Below, in pieces: positions 42,201 to 51,225 of a stretch of 56,541 nucleotides of DNA (the first letter of the stretch is position 1; every line of letters begins with the position of its first letter). The notes beneath the pieces are model-generated. The model was not told the DNA's origin. It did not search any database and worked only from the letters and a program-made list of their open reading frames with translations. The DNA is taken from NCBI GenBank assembly GCA_016937945.1, contig JAFGVP010000008.1, positions 1-56,541 on the forward strand. Direction: 5' to 3'. Source of the stretch: Pontiellaceae bacterium. GTDB lineage: Bacteria; Verrucomicrobiota; Kiritimatiellia; Kiritimatiellales; Pontiellaceae. A program made the position numbers and the translations under genes.

Positions 42201-43550
42201 TTAGACCTTCATCGCGCTTTCAAGCTTGGCAACCAGAATATCGATCTCTTCCTTCGTCCGTTTTTCCGTGAAGGCCAGCAGAAGAATATTCTCCATGCCT
42301 TCATAGTAGCGGCCGACCGGAAATCCGGCGGCAATACCCTGATCAACGAGCGCACTGACCACCTCCGCCGCATCACGGGGCAGACGGACCGCAAACTCAT
42401 TGAAAAAACGGCGATTAAAGGCCGGCTCGACACCGGGGATCTTGGTGATCTTATGCCATGCATAACTTGCGCGGTCCATGCAATCGCGCCCGACTTCCAG
42501 AAATCCTTCGCGTCCGACCAGCGACAGATAAATAATGGCCCGCAACGCACAAAGCTGCACATTCGAGCAAATATTCGATGTCGCCTTTTCCCGACGGATA
42601 TGCTGTTCGCGCGCCTGCAGAGTAAGCACATATCCGCGCCGCCCCTCGGCATCTGTGGTTTCACCGACAATGCGCCCCGGCATCTTGCGAACCAGCTTTT
42701 TTGTGGTGGCCATGAATCCAAGATAGGGCCCCCCAAAATTAAGCGAAAGACCCAGGCTTTGTCCTTCACCGGTCACAATATCAGCGCCCATGGCACCGGG
42801 TGTTTCAACATGGGAAAGAGCCTGCGGATAAACCGACATGATCGCCAGCGCCTTTATTGCATGCACCTGCTCAATCAGCTCCGAGAGATTATCCAGACAT
42901 CCGAAGAAATTCGGATTCTGAAACACGACCGCCCCGACGGTTTCATCAAGCGCCGCCTGATAGGCCGCACGGTCCGCAATGCCGCCGCCGGACAGCTTTA
43001 CTTCCTGATAATTCACCGACAGGTTCTGCGTATAGCAGCGCAGCATTTTGCGATAAATCGGACTGACGCCTTCATCAACCAGCACCTTGTTGCGTCCCGT
43101 ATGACGCAGCGCCATCATAATACCCTCAAAAAGCGCCGTTCCGCCGTCAAATAATGACGCATTGGCCACTTCCATTTCCGTAAGCCGGCAGATGGCCGTC
43201 TGATATTCAAAAGCCGCCTGCAACGTGCCCTGCGATGCCTCCGGCTGATATGGCGTATATGCCGTATAAAACTCACCGCGGCTCGACAGCGCATTCACTG
43301 CGGCCGGAATATAGTGATCGTAAAACCCAGCGCCGCAAAAATTAACAAGATTGGTTGAGTTTTTCCGGGCGATTTTACGGATATGCTGCATCATCTCCAT
43401 TTCGGAGAGACCCAGCGGAATATCCATTTCGTCTGATCGAAGATCGGCAGGAATCGCCGAAAACAGATCATCAAAATCCGCGATTCCCAGAGTTTCAAAC
43501 ATAGCGAGCTGATCCTGCTCGCTGGTTGCACAAAACGGCGTCTTTTTCAT
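42201..43550 (-). CDS. gcvPA: Glycine dehydrogenase (decarboxylating) subunit 1, P-protein alpha
   Basis: 449 residues, the N-terminal half of the P-protein in its two-subunit form. Segments include CGAGFYDHYIPAAVN, YTAYTPYQPEASQGTLQA, NASLFDGGTALFEG, GEGQSLGLSLNFGGPYLGF, and QTREQHIRREKATSN-like QAREQHIRREKATSNIC. It has no PLP lysine of its own and works as a heterotetramer with GcvPB. It starts 22 bases after the gcvT stop. Confidence 0.95.
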   Translation of the reverse strand: MKKTPFCATSEQDQLAMFETLGIADFDDLFSAIPADLRSDEMDIPLGLSEMEMMQHIRKIARKNSTNLVNFCGAGFYDHYIPAAVNALSSRGEFYTAYTPYQPEASQGTLQAAFEYQTAICRLTEMEVANASLFDGGTALFEGIMMALRHTGRNKVLVDEGVSPIYRKMLRCYTQNLSVNYQEVKLSGGGIADRAAYQAALDETVGAVVFQNPNFFGCLDNLSELIEQVHAIKALAIMSVYPQALSHVETPGAMGADIVTGEGQSLGLSLNFGGPYLGFMATTKKLVRKMPGRIVGETTDAEGRRGYVLTLQAREQHIRREKATSNICSNVQLCALRAIIYLSLVGREGFLEVGRDCMDRASYAWHKITKIPGVEPAFNRRFFNEFAVRLPRDAAEVVSALVDQGIAAGFPVGRYYEGMENILLLAFTEKRTKEEIDILVAKLESAMKV

Positions 43551-43572
43551 CTATTCACACTTTCACAATCAA

Positions 43573-44652
43573 TCATTTCCGGGCAGATCCATCCGTATAA
43601 AACGGAAGGCTGACCACCTCCGCTGGAAACTGTTTTCCACGGATTTCAACATCCAGCATGGTTCCTACGAGAGCACATTCCGGCTTTACGAATGCCATCG
43701 AAACGGCCACACCCAGACTCGGAGCCAGAGAACCGCTGCACACCGCACCGATTTCGTGCCCGGCCAGAAACACTTTATCATGTTCGCGGGCCGCCCGCTT
43801 AGAGGTCAGCTTCAGACCAACGAGCAACACGTCCGGCGCATCGAGATCAGCAACGATTCGATCCTTGCCGACAAAATCCTTTTTCAGGTCGATAAACATT
43901 CCGCGCGATGTCAAAGCCGGACTCCGCATTTCCGACAACTCGTGCCCATAAAGCGAATACCCCATTTCCAGACGGAGTGTATCGCGGGCGCCGAGTCCGG
44001 CCGGCTCAACAGAAGCATGAGAAACCAGCCGGTTCCAGAGAGATTCCACGCATTCATTCGGCAGATAAATCTCATAGCCAAACTCCCCGGTATACCCGGT
44101 CCGGCTCAGGATGAAGGAATATTCCCCTGCATCAAACTCCTGAAAACGGAAATAGCCCAGATCCGGAAGCAGACATCCAAGCACTTCCTCGAGCGCGTCC
44201 CGGGCTCCGGGTCCCTGAATATCAATTTTCGCCATCGAATCGGACAGATCCGTAAAGGTTGTTTCCGTAGAAATATTTTGCCGAATCCAGGCCGCATCCT
44301 TATCCCGGGTACCGGCATTAACGACCAGCATGTATCGGTCCTCATCCATCCGGTAGCAGGTAAGATCATCGATCGTGCCACCCTCATGGTTCAGCAAAAA
44401 ACCGTACCGAACCTGCCCAATGGCCAGTGAAGAAATACGACAGGTCAAAAGACGGTCAAGATCGGCCATAGCCGAAGAACCGGCAAGCTCGAACTCACCC
44501 ATGTGACAAATGTCAAAAACAGAGACCTTCGTACGGGTATGTTCATGCTCCTGCATGATGCCTGCATATTGGATCGGCATATCCCATCCACCGAATTCGC
44601 CCATGCGGGCGCCGACTTTCAGATGATCTGAATGAAGTGGTGTTTTTTTCAT
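43573..44652 (-). CDS. gcvT: Aminomethyltransferase, glycine cleavage T-protein
   Basis: 359 residues. It releases ammonia from the aminomethyl-lipoyl H-protein and gives 5,10-methylene-THF. Family blocks are GGWDMPIQYAGIMQEHEHTR, VSVFDICHMGEFEL, GQVRYGFLLNHEGGTIDDL, YTGEFGYEIYLP and GLGARDTLRLEMGY. The folate-binding Asp is kept. The gene order gcvT-gcvPA-gcvPB lacks gcvH, which usually sits between gcvT and gcvPA. The upstream 133-base gap, shared with the divergent kinase gene, is too short for a tandem glycine riboswitch and shows none. Confidence 0.95.
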   Translation of the reverse strand: MKKTPLHSDHLKVGARMGEFGGWDMPIQYAGIMQEHEHTRTKVSVFDICHMGEFELAGSSAMADLDRLLTCRISSLAIGQVRYGFLLNHEGGTIDDLTCYRMDEDRYMLVVNAGTRDKDAAWIRQNISTETTFTDLSDSMAKIDIQGPGARDALEEVLGCLLPDLGYFRFQEFDAGEYSFILSRTGYTGEFGYEIYLPNECVESLWNRLVSHASVEPAGLGARDTLRLEMGYSLYGHELSEMRSPALTSRGMFIDLKKDFVGKDRIVADLDAPDVLLVGLKLTSKRAAREHDKVFLAGHEIGAVCSGSLAPSLGVAVSMAFVKPECALVGTMLDVEIRGKQFPAEVVSLPFYTDGSARK

Positions 44653-44785
44653 AATTTGCGCACTTTAGGGAATCACCATAAACGCGGCAAATCCAATCTC
44701 GGTTCAATAAACAATCACTAAAATTCCCTCTGACAAGACGGCAAAATGAGTTGTGAGCAGGAATTTCTTTGGTAGTTTTAAATAG

Positions 44786-45829
44786 ATGGCCAGATTCGCA
44801 CATATCAGCTACTGTATACTATTCCTTTTCTACGCATTATTTGTCTTTATCGCCTTCCCGTTCTTTAACATTAATGCCGCGATTCCCTCTATTGTCCTGT
44901 GCGGTCTAGGTGCTTGGATTTATGGATCAAGCAAAGGACTCAGGATTGCGTTTGCCATTATAGCATACTTCTATTTTATTTTTGATTATTATGGAGACAT
45001 CCTGATGATCTATCAGGCAAAGGCATTTGGCACCTTTACGTTTACTTTTGTGGTTATTGGCATTGGATATCTGAAAGAACAGCGCGACAAAGTAAAAACA
45101 CTTTCCGCTCTGCTGGACCAAAAAGTTTCTGAAAGAACAGAAATGCTCAATCAGTTAATCAGGCAGTTGATTGATGATGATGAATATATCAGAAGGAGTC
45201 TGGGACAGGATATTCACGATGGTCTCGGACAAAATCTTACGGGACTCCTAATTTTCAGCAACATCCTGCTGGAAGAAGTTGAAAATCAAGGAATAGACTG
45301 CATTTCAGATCTCGAAAGCATTATTCATGGTGTTCAAAAAAATCTAACATTAACCCGCCGCCTGTCACGAACACTGTTTCCTTTCAAAATGATTGAAGCA
45401 GGTCTGGACTCTGCGCTGGATGAACTTTCTGCTTACTTCTCTGAAACCACAGATACCACATTCTTGATTAATCTTGACGAGTCAGAGAAAGAGCTTTCCG
45501 ACTTTAACTTAATTCATTTTTACCGAATAGTCCATGAATGCGTCCTGAACATTCTGCACCATGACCATCCGAAAGAAATCTGCATTGTATTCACCAAACA
45601 AAATGCAAAATTCATACTCAACATTACCGCTACAGATTGTGAAAACCCGGACATTACAATTGACGACACGTATATCGAATTGGTCCGTTACAGGGCTCAG
45701 TTAATGGGAGGAGAGTTAACGACGGTGCTTAAACCGGATAACTCCTTACAGATTGAATGTTCCACCTCCGCCTTAAAGAACGAACCCTCGCAACAAATGA
45801 ACCTCATTACAGGTCTAAACCATGCCTAG
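44786..45829 (+). CDS. Membrane sensor histidine kinase, phospho-acceptor intact, ATP-binding domain degenerate
   Basis: 347 residues. About four N-terminal transmembrane helices (residues 5-95) and a coiled-coil linker (KVSERTEMLNQLIRQLI) lead to a HisKA_3 dimerisation domain with the phospho-acceptor box GQDIHDGLGQNLTGL (His144). The C-terminal domain keeps an N-box-like YRIVHECVLNILHH (Glu251, Asn255). The D-x-G-x-G and G-x-G-L boxes are lost: the region reads ITATDCENPDITIDDTYIELV. It therefore looks unable to bind ATP normally. Its layout and linker match the next gene, with which it overlaps by eight bases, so the two are tandem duplicates. The gene is visibly A+T-rich compared with its surroundings. 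No response regulator is in the window. Confidence 0.8.
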   Translation: MARFAHISYCILFLFYALFVFIAFPFFNINAAIPSIVLCGLGAWIYGSSKGLRIAFAIIAYFYFIFDYYGDILMIYQAKAFGTFTFTFVVIGIGYLKEQRDKVKTLSALLDQKVSERTEMLNQLIRQLIDDDEYIRRSLGQDIHDGLGQNLTGLLIFSNILLEEVENQGIDCISDLESIIHGVQKNLTLTRRLSRTLFPFKMIEAGLDSALDELSAYFSETTDTTFLINLDESEKELSDFNLIHFYRIVHECVLNILHHDHPKEICIVFTKQNAKFILNITATDCENPDITIDDTYIELVRYRAQLMGGELTTVLKPDNSLQIECSTSALKNEPSQQMNLITGLNHA

Positions 45830-46838
45830 ACCCAATAAACATATCATCTATTACCTGATATCTTGGGCAGCATATATCTTTTTCGTTTATTGGATGTTTC
45901 CGGTATTCAATATCACCGTCATGGAGGCATCAATCGCACTGAGCATGTTTGGAGCATGGCTGTTCGGCTACTCCGGCGCGATTTTCACAACCCTTATTAC
46001 CATTCCATTTCATTACGTGATGTTGCGACATTTTTCAGATACCCCAGCCCTGTGGAATGAGGCATTCAACCCGTTTGGTATATCGTCGCAAATCTTTATT
46101 TCCTTCTTGATAGCGCTACTTAGACATACCCGTATAAAGCTTGAAAACCTTAACATTGCCCTTGAAGAAAAAGTCTCCCAAAGAACGGAAGAACTGAACC
46201 GTATCCAGAATTATGTCGTGCGAAACAATGAAAGTGCGCAGGTAATGCTGAGTCACATGCTCCTGAATGACATCGGCGCATCCCTGAAGGGACTTCAATC
46301 AGACTGCGACCGTTTTCTTAATAAACTTGTATTCAAAAGCAACTCTGTGACGCATCAAACAGCCAAACTGAACGATATGATAAGGCGAAGCACCCTCATG
46401 ATTGAGACGCTCGGATTCATGGATCATTTTTTCAAAACAGAAGGTTATGACTACACTGATGCACTGAACGATGTGATGCGGCACATGAAGGAATCGACCA
46501 AAACAGATTTTATCGTGCGAATAGAACCTGAATCAAAAAAAATCCCCTTGCATATCCAACATCAGCTTTATCGCATTACTCAGGAGGCGATAACGAATGC
46601 GGTTCGGCACGGCAAGGCATCCAAAGTTTCGATCGAACTAAGCATCAAAGACGGTCGATACGACCTATCCGTAATCAACGATGGTACACCGATGCCGCCG
46701 GACATTGAAAAAGGGCTTGGTATGCGATTGATGCAGCACCGGACCGAACAGCTCGGCGGAACGCTGAACCTGACGCAGCACACAAATGGGAATACCCTGC
46801 TTCACTGCACCATTCCGGTTCCAGAGGCATGCTCATAA
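45822..46838 (+). CDS. Membrane sensor kinase, ATPase domain intact, phospho-acceptor histidine lost
   Basis: 338 residues with the same layout as the preceding gene: about four membrane helices (residues 8-100, sharing FP-FNI and GAW-GYS blocks with it), then the linker KVSQRTEELNRIQNY. In the dimerisation box the aligned residue reads SHMLLNDIGASLKGL: Leu148 replaces the phosphorylated His and Asn149 the following Asp. The HATPase domain is complete: QEAITNAVRHGKAS (N-box Asn259), VINDGTPMPPD (Asp287-Gly288) and KGLGMRLMQHRTEQLGGTL. Such a protein could donate phosphate only in trans, most obviously to the first kinase. It starts inside the preceding stop, which implies coupled, near equimolar synthesis. 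cstA follows on the same strand. Confidence 0.8.
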   Translation: MPRPNKHIIYYLISWAAYIFFVYWMFPVFNITVMEASIALSMFGAWLFGYSGAIFTTLITIPFHYVMLRHFSDTPALWNEAFNPFGISSQIFISFLIALLRHTRIKLENLNIALEEKVSQRTEELNRIQNYVVRNNESAQVMLSHMLLNDIGASLKGLQSDCDRFLNKLVFKSNSVTHQTAKLNDMIRRSTLMIETLGFMDHFFKTEGYDYTDALNDVMRHMKESTKTDFIVRIEPESKKIPLHIQHQLYRITQEAITNAVRHGKASKVSIELSIKDGRYDLSVINDGTPMPPDIEKGLGMRLMQHRTEQLGGTLNLTQHTNGNTLLHCTIPVPEACS

Positions 46839-46895
46839 TCGACTTCCAAGCCACTTAAAAAACCGCTAGAAATGCGTCTTTATGAAGGGAGTGGA

Positions 46896-48584
46896 ATGGT
46901 GAATTCACTTTTATTGGCGACCCTGTCGGGCGTTTTATACCTAATTGCCTATCATACCTATGGACGATTTCTATCAAGAAAAATATTCCGGATCGATCGC
47001 GCTCGTAAGTGCCCCAGCGAAACCCACCATGACGGCATTGACTTTGTGGCCACGGATAAAACCGTCCTGTTTGGTCACCACTTCACGTCAATCGCCGGAA
47101 CCGGACCGATCGTGGGCCCCGCCATCGCAATTATCTGGGGATGGCTTCCTGCACTGATCTGGATTCTGATTGGATCCATTTTCATGGGTGCGGTTCACGA
47201 CTTCGGCGCCATGGTCATTTCCCTTCGAAACGAAGGGCGTACAATAGGAGATCTGGCAGGGAATATTATCGGCAAACGGGTAAAGTATCTGTTTCTTCTG
47301 ATCATCTTTTTTGCTTTATGGATCGTGGTCGCCATCTTCGGCGTCGTTATTGCATCTGTCTTCAGTTTTTATCCGGAATCCGTGGCTCCGGTCTGGGCTC
47401 AACTCCCCATTGCCGTGGGACTTGGCTACATCGTGTATAAAAAGGGACGATCACATCTCAGCTCCGGCATCATCGCGACGATGCTGCTGTATGGCATCAT
47501 GATTGCTGTGGCTCTTTTCCCGTTTAAACTGCCATCCGTCTCCACCGGTGTATGGGTTTTGATTCTGCTGATCTATGCATATATCGCCTCCACATTGCCG
47601 GTAACCGCCCTGCTCCAACCGAGGGACTACATCAATGCCTTTCAGCTGTGTGTTGCCATGCTCCTGTTGACGCTGGGCGTGATTATCAAACATCCGCCGA
47701 TGGTTGCGCCGGCCATGCAACTGGATGCTCCGGGCGCCCCGAACCTAATTCCACTGCTGTTTATCACCGTGGCATGCGGCGCAATTTCCGGGTTTCACTG
47801 TCTCGTTTCATCCGGCACTTCTTCCAAACAGTGCGATCTTGAAACCAGCGCAATGCCGATCAGCTATGGCGGCATGCTCCTTGAGGGAATGCTGGCCGTA
47901 CTGGTGATCCTAGCCTGCGGCGCAGGCATCGGGCTGGGCCTGCAAAAAGGCGATGCCCTGCTTACCGGAACTGCCGCATTCAGCGCCCAATATGAAAGCT
48001 GGCAGGCAGCCGGCGGCCTAGGGGCAAAAATTGCAGCGTTTGTATCGGGGGCAACCAACTTGATCAGCGGAACCGGAATCCCTGCTGGAGTCGCCACCAC
48101 ACTGATGGGAGTTTTCGTGGCTTCATTTGCGGCAACAACGCTGGATACGGCGACTCGGCTGCAGCGCTATGTTGTTTCAGAAATTGCCATCAGCTGCAGA
48201 CTTCCGGCGCTTGGGAAAAAGCATCCGGCAACCTTGATTGCTGTAATCAGTGCATTGCTACTCGCATTTTCAACCGGGGCCGACGGCAAAGGTGCACTCG
48301 CACTCTGGCCGCTGTTCGGAGCAGTCAACCAGCTTCTTGGCGGACTGGCCCTGTTGGTGATCACCATCTGGCTGGCCCGGAATAAGATTCCCGTCCTTTT
48401 CACAGCAATCCCGATGGTATTCATGATCGCCATGACCGGATGGGCGATGGCGCTGAATCTGGCTCAATTCATGAGAGAGAGCAACTGGATGCTGTTTTCC
48501 ATCGGCATCGTGATTACCATTCTTGAACTCTGGATGGTGGTTGAAGGAGTGATCGTGCTTGCGCGTTTGCGGCGCAAACCCTAG
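46896..48584 (+). CDS. cstA: CstA-family carbon starvation / pyruvate-type transporter
   Basis: 562 residues with about 16 transmembrane helices. Family landmarks are [77 protein letters not shown] and [19 protein letters not shown]. CstA and BtsT are peptide or pyruvate importers induced on starvation and commonly controlled by two-component systems. GGGAG before the ATG at 46896 favours this start; an ATG eight codons earlier is possible. It follows the paired kinases by 57 bases on the same strand, which suggests they control it. folE lies 25 bases downstream. Confidence 0.92.
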   Translation: MVNSLLLATLSGVLYLIAYHTYGRFLSRKIFRIDRARKCPSETHHDGIDFVATDKTVLFGHHFTSIAGTGPIVGPAIAIIWGWLPALIWILIGSIFMGAVHDFGAMVISLRNEGRTIGDLAGNIIGKRVKYLFLLIIFFALWIVVAIFGVVIASVFSFYPESVAPVWAQLPIAVGLGYIVYKKGRSHLSSGIIATMLLYGIMIAVALFPFKLPSVSTGVWVLILLIYAYIASTLPVTALLQPRDYINAFQLCVAMLLLTLGVIIKHPPMVAPAMQLDAPGAPNLIPLLFITVACGAISGFHCLVSSGTSSKQCDLETSAMPISYGGMLLEGMLAVLVILACGAGIGLGLQKGDALLTGTAAFSAQYESWQAAGGLGAKIAAFVSGATNLISGTGIPAGVATTLMGVFVASFAATTLDTATRLQRYVVSEIAISCRLPALGKKHPATLIAVISALLLAFSTGADGKGALALWPLFGAVNQLLGGLALLVITIWLARNKIPVLFTAIPMVFMIAMTGWAMALNLAQFMRESNWMLFSIGIVITILELWMVVEGVIVLARLRRKP

Positions 48585-48609
48585 CCTCACCAAAGAAATG
48601 GAGAGAAAC

Positions 48610-49152
48610 ATGAACGAACTTTACAAAGAACTATTGTCCTGCATTGGGGAAGACCCCACTCGGGAAGGCCTCGTTGACACCCCGAAACGGGCGGCAAAGG
48701 CCATGGAATTCCTGACGCAGGGATATCGGCAAAGCCTGGACGAGGTCATTAACAACGCGATTTTCACGGTTGAAGACAATCACATGATTATCGTTAAGGA
48801 CATTGAACTATACAGCCTGTGCGAACACCACATGTTGCCTTTTTTCGGGAAGTGCCACATTGGATATATTCCGGAAGGCAAGGTTCTTGGCGTCAGCAAA
48901 CTCGCGCGAATCGTCGATTTGTTTGCCCGCCGCCTTCAGATTCAGGAGCGCCTGACAAATCAGGTAGCCGGCTCGCTCATGGAAACTATCGCGCCGGAAG
49001 GCGTCGGCGTAGTTATTGAAGCCCAGCACCTGTGTATGATGATGCGCGGAGTCGAAAAACAGAACTCCTGCATGGTCACATCCGCCATGCTCGGAAGCTT
49101 CCGGAGTGACCAGTCGACCCGCAACGAATTTCTTAAACTGATCGGCAGATAG
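48610..49152 (+). CDS. folE: GTP cyclohydrolase I
   Basis: 180 residues, the normal short form. It converts GTP to dihydroneopterin triphosphate, the first step of folate and pterin synthesis. Zinc ligands are Cys71 and His74 in [20 protein letters not shown], with Cys142 in [34 protein letters not shown] and [13 protein letters not shown] are typical. GGAGAG precedes the ATG at 48610. Upstream frames would overlap cstA. It is the last gene of the cstA-folE strand and ends at a hairpin. Confidence 0.95.
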   Translation: MNELYKELLSCIGEDPTREGLVDTPKRAAKAMEFLTQGYRQSLDEVINNAIFTVEDNHMIIVKDIELYSLCEHHMLPFFGKCHIGYIPEGKVLGVSKLARIVDLFARRLQIQERLTNQVAGSLMETIAPEGVGVVIEAQHLCMMMRGVEKQNSCMVTSAMLGSFRSDQSTRNEFLKLIGR

Positions 49153-49161
49153 GCGCCGGAT

Positions 49162-49185
49162 GCCGGGTCAAGCGCCCGGCTTATT
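49162..49185 (+). terminator. Hairpin between folE and lptD
   Basis: GCCGGG (49162-49167) and CCCGGC (49175-49180) form a 6-bp stem with loop TCAAGCG, followed by TTATT. The T-run is weak, but its place between convergent genes fits a terminator. Confidence 0.42.
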
Positions 49186-51214
49186 AAAATCCGCTTGAAA
49201 TGCTGGCGTCAGGGAAGGCCGAGATGCCGATCGAGAACATGATGCTGTGGTCGTTATCATCGTAAAAATGATATCCAAGACCATAGCGCATGCAGCACCA
49301 GTTCACATAACCGCCCACCGAAAACTCTTCGATATCCTGATCCTGATCCTCAAACCGGGCATAGCCGTAGAATGAAAACCGGCCATCAGGATAGAGATCA
49401 ACGCGCGGCGTCCATAGCGACTGATCCATGCGTCGCCAGTACAGATGCTCGAGGGAAAGCTTCAACTCGTCGCTTCTGCGATGCGAAATTCGTGTATTGT
49501 AGAATGGAACCGTTCCATTATTCCAATCAATCTCGCCATCCATATCCACCACCGTGCGGCGAGTCAGCGGCATCCGGGCATTTACAAACAGCGGACCGAA
49601 ATTATTGGAGCCACCGTCACGATCAACGAGATAGTGCGTATAAAGATCAACATCCATGAAACGGGCAACTCGTCCGGAGCGCCTCGTCTGCAACACATTC
49701 CTTAAACCGACACGCATCCGGTTTTCATCGGACAGCAGATCTGCAGCATCGAATCGATAGATACGATTCGTTTTCAGCGACGAATCTGCATACATATAAT
49801 CCATATAAGGCTCTATCTTATGCCGAAGGCCCTGACCATACCATGCTTCCTGATCCGAGAGCACCCGGGCGGCCTGCATAGAAACCTCCAGTCCGGCGCC
49901 GGCAATCCCCCGATACTCGTCCGACCGATCAACGGCGTTTTTCGAATAGTAGGTTGCCCGATAACTTCCACGCGGAATCACATTAACAAAGCCGATCCGC
50001 TGCGGCATATAGACCGTGTTAAGCGAGTCAAGCCGTACAGAATCGAATGGAATCATCGCATTCGTTGAGGAATAGACGCGTTCCAGATGCGATACGCTGT
50101 TCTGGCTTTCGAAAAAGAACGGGCTGTTCGGAATGCGCCGGCGATAGAAATCGAGAGAATATTCAACCCGGTCGGTGTTGTCATAAAAGTCATTCAGCCG
50201 ATAGTTGGCAAAAGCCTCGCTACCGAGAAATTCGTTGCCATACAACCATGACACATAGTTTTCCGGCTGGGCGTAGAGACGATACTCAGAACGGAAATAC
50301 TCCTTGGTCACCACCGGATCACTGAGATAGTTCCATTTGGTGTTCACATAATGCGTGTCGGAAAAATGCTGCAGGTTTTCAACCCGAAGCCGATAACGGT
50401 CCGAGCCGAGGTCCTTGTGGTTGAACTTGCTGTGCGGATCCTGATCCGAGAGATAAAACGCTTCTGCCAATCCCTCCGCATCGATTGAATTCCAACCGAA
50501 TCCCTGCCCCAATCCGACGCCGCGCTTCTGATACAGGTTCAGGTCCGTGTAGGATGTGAACGGATCCGACAGAGGAACGGTTGCCCGAACCAACCCATAC
50601 GCCCCCCACTCGCTGCCGAAACCACCACGGAAGGTGAAAATGCTTTTTTCCAGCGTTTGGTGCCACACGGGCATATAGAAGATCGGAACCTTCCCTGCAT
50701 AAAAAACGGCACCATGCGCAGTCAGGTGTTTTTCATCAACGAGACGCGCCTGCTTTACCTGAACCCGGTAGTGAGGATGAGCCTTGGAACAGGTGGTAAA
50801 CGTGGCCCCTTTAAGAAGATATTCATTGGTCGAAACCCGTTCTATATGATCCACACTCATAAGAACCGGATCAAAGTTCAGAGAAGACGGCCCGAAATTC
50901 CCGGTCTGCGTCAGATAGTTATAATCCAGTACAGAACCATTCCAGAGTACATCATCACGCTCAAAGTGAATGTTTCCCTCCAGATGAATGTCTCCGGTCT
51001 CTTTGTTGCCCGAAAGACGGTCTGCGGTAATCACGGCATTCTCAAACCGACCGGTCACGCCGCCACTGGCATAGATCGTATCATTGGTAAATTCAAGGCG
51101 CGGAGCCTGAATTTCAAATGGTGTCTGCGGAATTTCCCGCGGCACCACGAGGTCTGACGCACGAACCGCAGAGAGCGGAACGACCAAGGACAAAAGGAAA
51201 AGAATCTTGCGCAT
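49184..51214 (-). CDS. lptD: LPS-assembly outer-membrane protein LptD
   Basis: 676 residues, shorter than E. coli LptD (784). Signal peptide MRKILFLLSLVVPLSAVRAS. Residues 30-120 form the periplasmic OstA/LptA-like jellyroll (ITADRLSGNKETGDIHLEGNI). The rest is a beta-barrel with alternating aromatic strands. The disulfide-forming cysteines of E. coli LptD are partly conserved: Cys142 in TFTTCSKAHPHY matches Cys173, and adjacent Cys640-Cys641 in NWCCMRYGLGY match Cys724-725, while a Cys31 equivalent is absent. It inserts LPS into the outer leaflet with LptE. AAGGAG lies eight bases before the ATG. It is 11 bases from a BamD-like gene, so the pair is probably one unit. Confidence 0.9.
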   Translation of the reverse strand: MRKILFLLSLVVPLSAVRASDLVVPREIPQTPFEIQAPRLEFTNDTIYASGGVTGRFENAVITADRLSGNKETGDIHLEGNIHFERDDVLWNGSVLDYNYLTQTGNFGPSSLNFDPVLMSVDHIERVSTNEYLLKGATFTTCSKAHPHYRVQVKQARLVDEKHLTAHGAVFYAGKVPIFYMPVWHQTLEKSIFTFRGGFGSEWGAYGLVRATVPLSDPFTSYTDLNLYQKRGVGLGQGFGWNSIDAEGLAEAFYLSDQDPHSKFNHKDLGSDRYRLRVENLQHFSDTHYVNTKWNYLSDPVVTKEYFRSEYRLYAQPENYVSWLYGNEFLGSEAFANYRLNDFYDNTDRVEYSLDFYRRRIPNSPFFFESQNSVSHLERVYSSTNAMIPFDSVRLDSLNTVYMPQRIGFVNVIPRGSYRATYYSKNAVDRSDEYRGIAGAGLEVSMQAARVLSDQEAWYGQGLRHKIEPYMDYMYADSSLKTNRIYRFDAADLLSDENRMRVGLRNVLQTRRSGRVARFMDVDLYTHYLVDRDGGSNNFGPLFVNARMPLTRRTVVDMDGEIDWNNGTVPFYNTRISHRRSDELKLSLEHLYWRRMDQSLWTPRVDLYPDGRFSFYGYARFEDQDQDIEEFSVGGYVNWCCMRYGLGYHFYDDNDHSIMFSIGISAFPDASISSGF

Positions 51215-51225
51215 AACCCGGCTCC

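Noticed and set aside
40683-43154. An 823-codon open frame on the plus strand, antisense to gcvPB and gcvPA
   Set aside because: It lies entirely over two well-conserved genes, has no domain, no ribosome site and a His/Arg/Ile-rich composition expected from reading GC-biased third positions backwards.
44653-44785. Possible glycine riboswitch ahead of gcvT
   Set aside because: Only 133 bases lie between the divergent starts. The conserved tandem aptamer cores are not visible.
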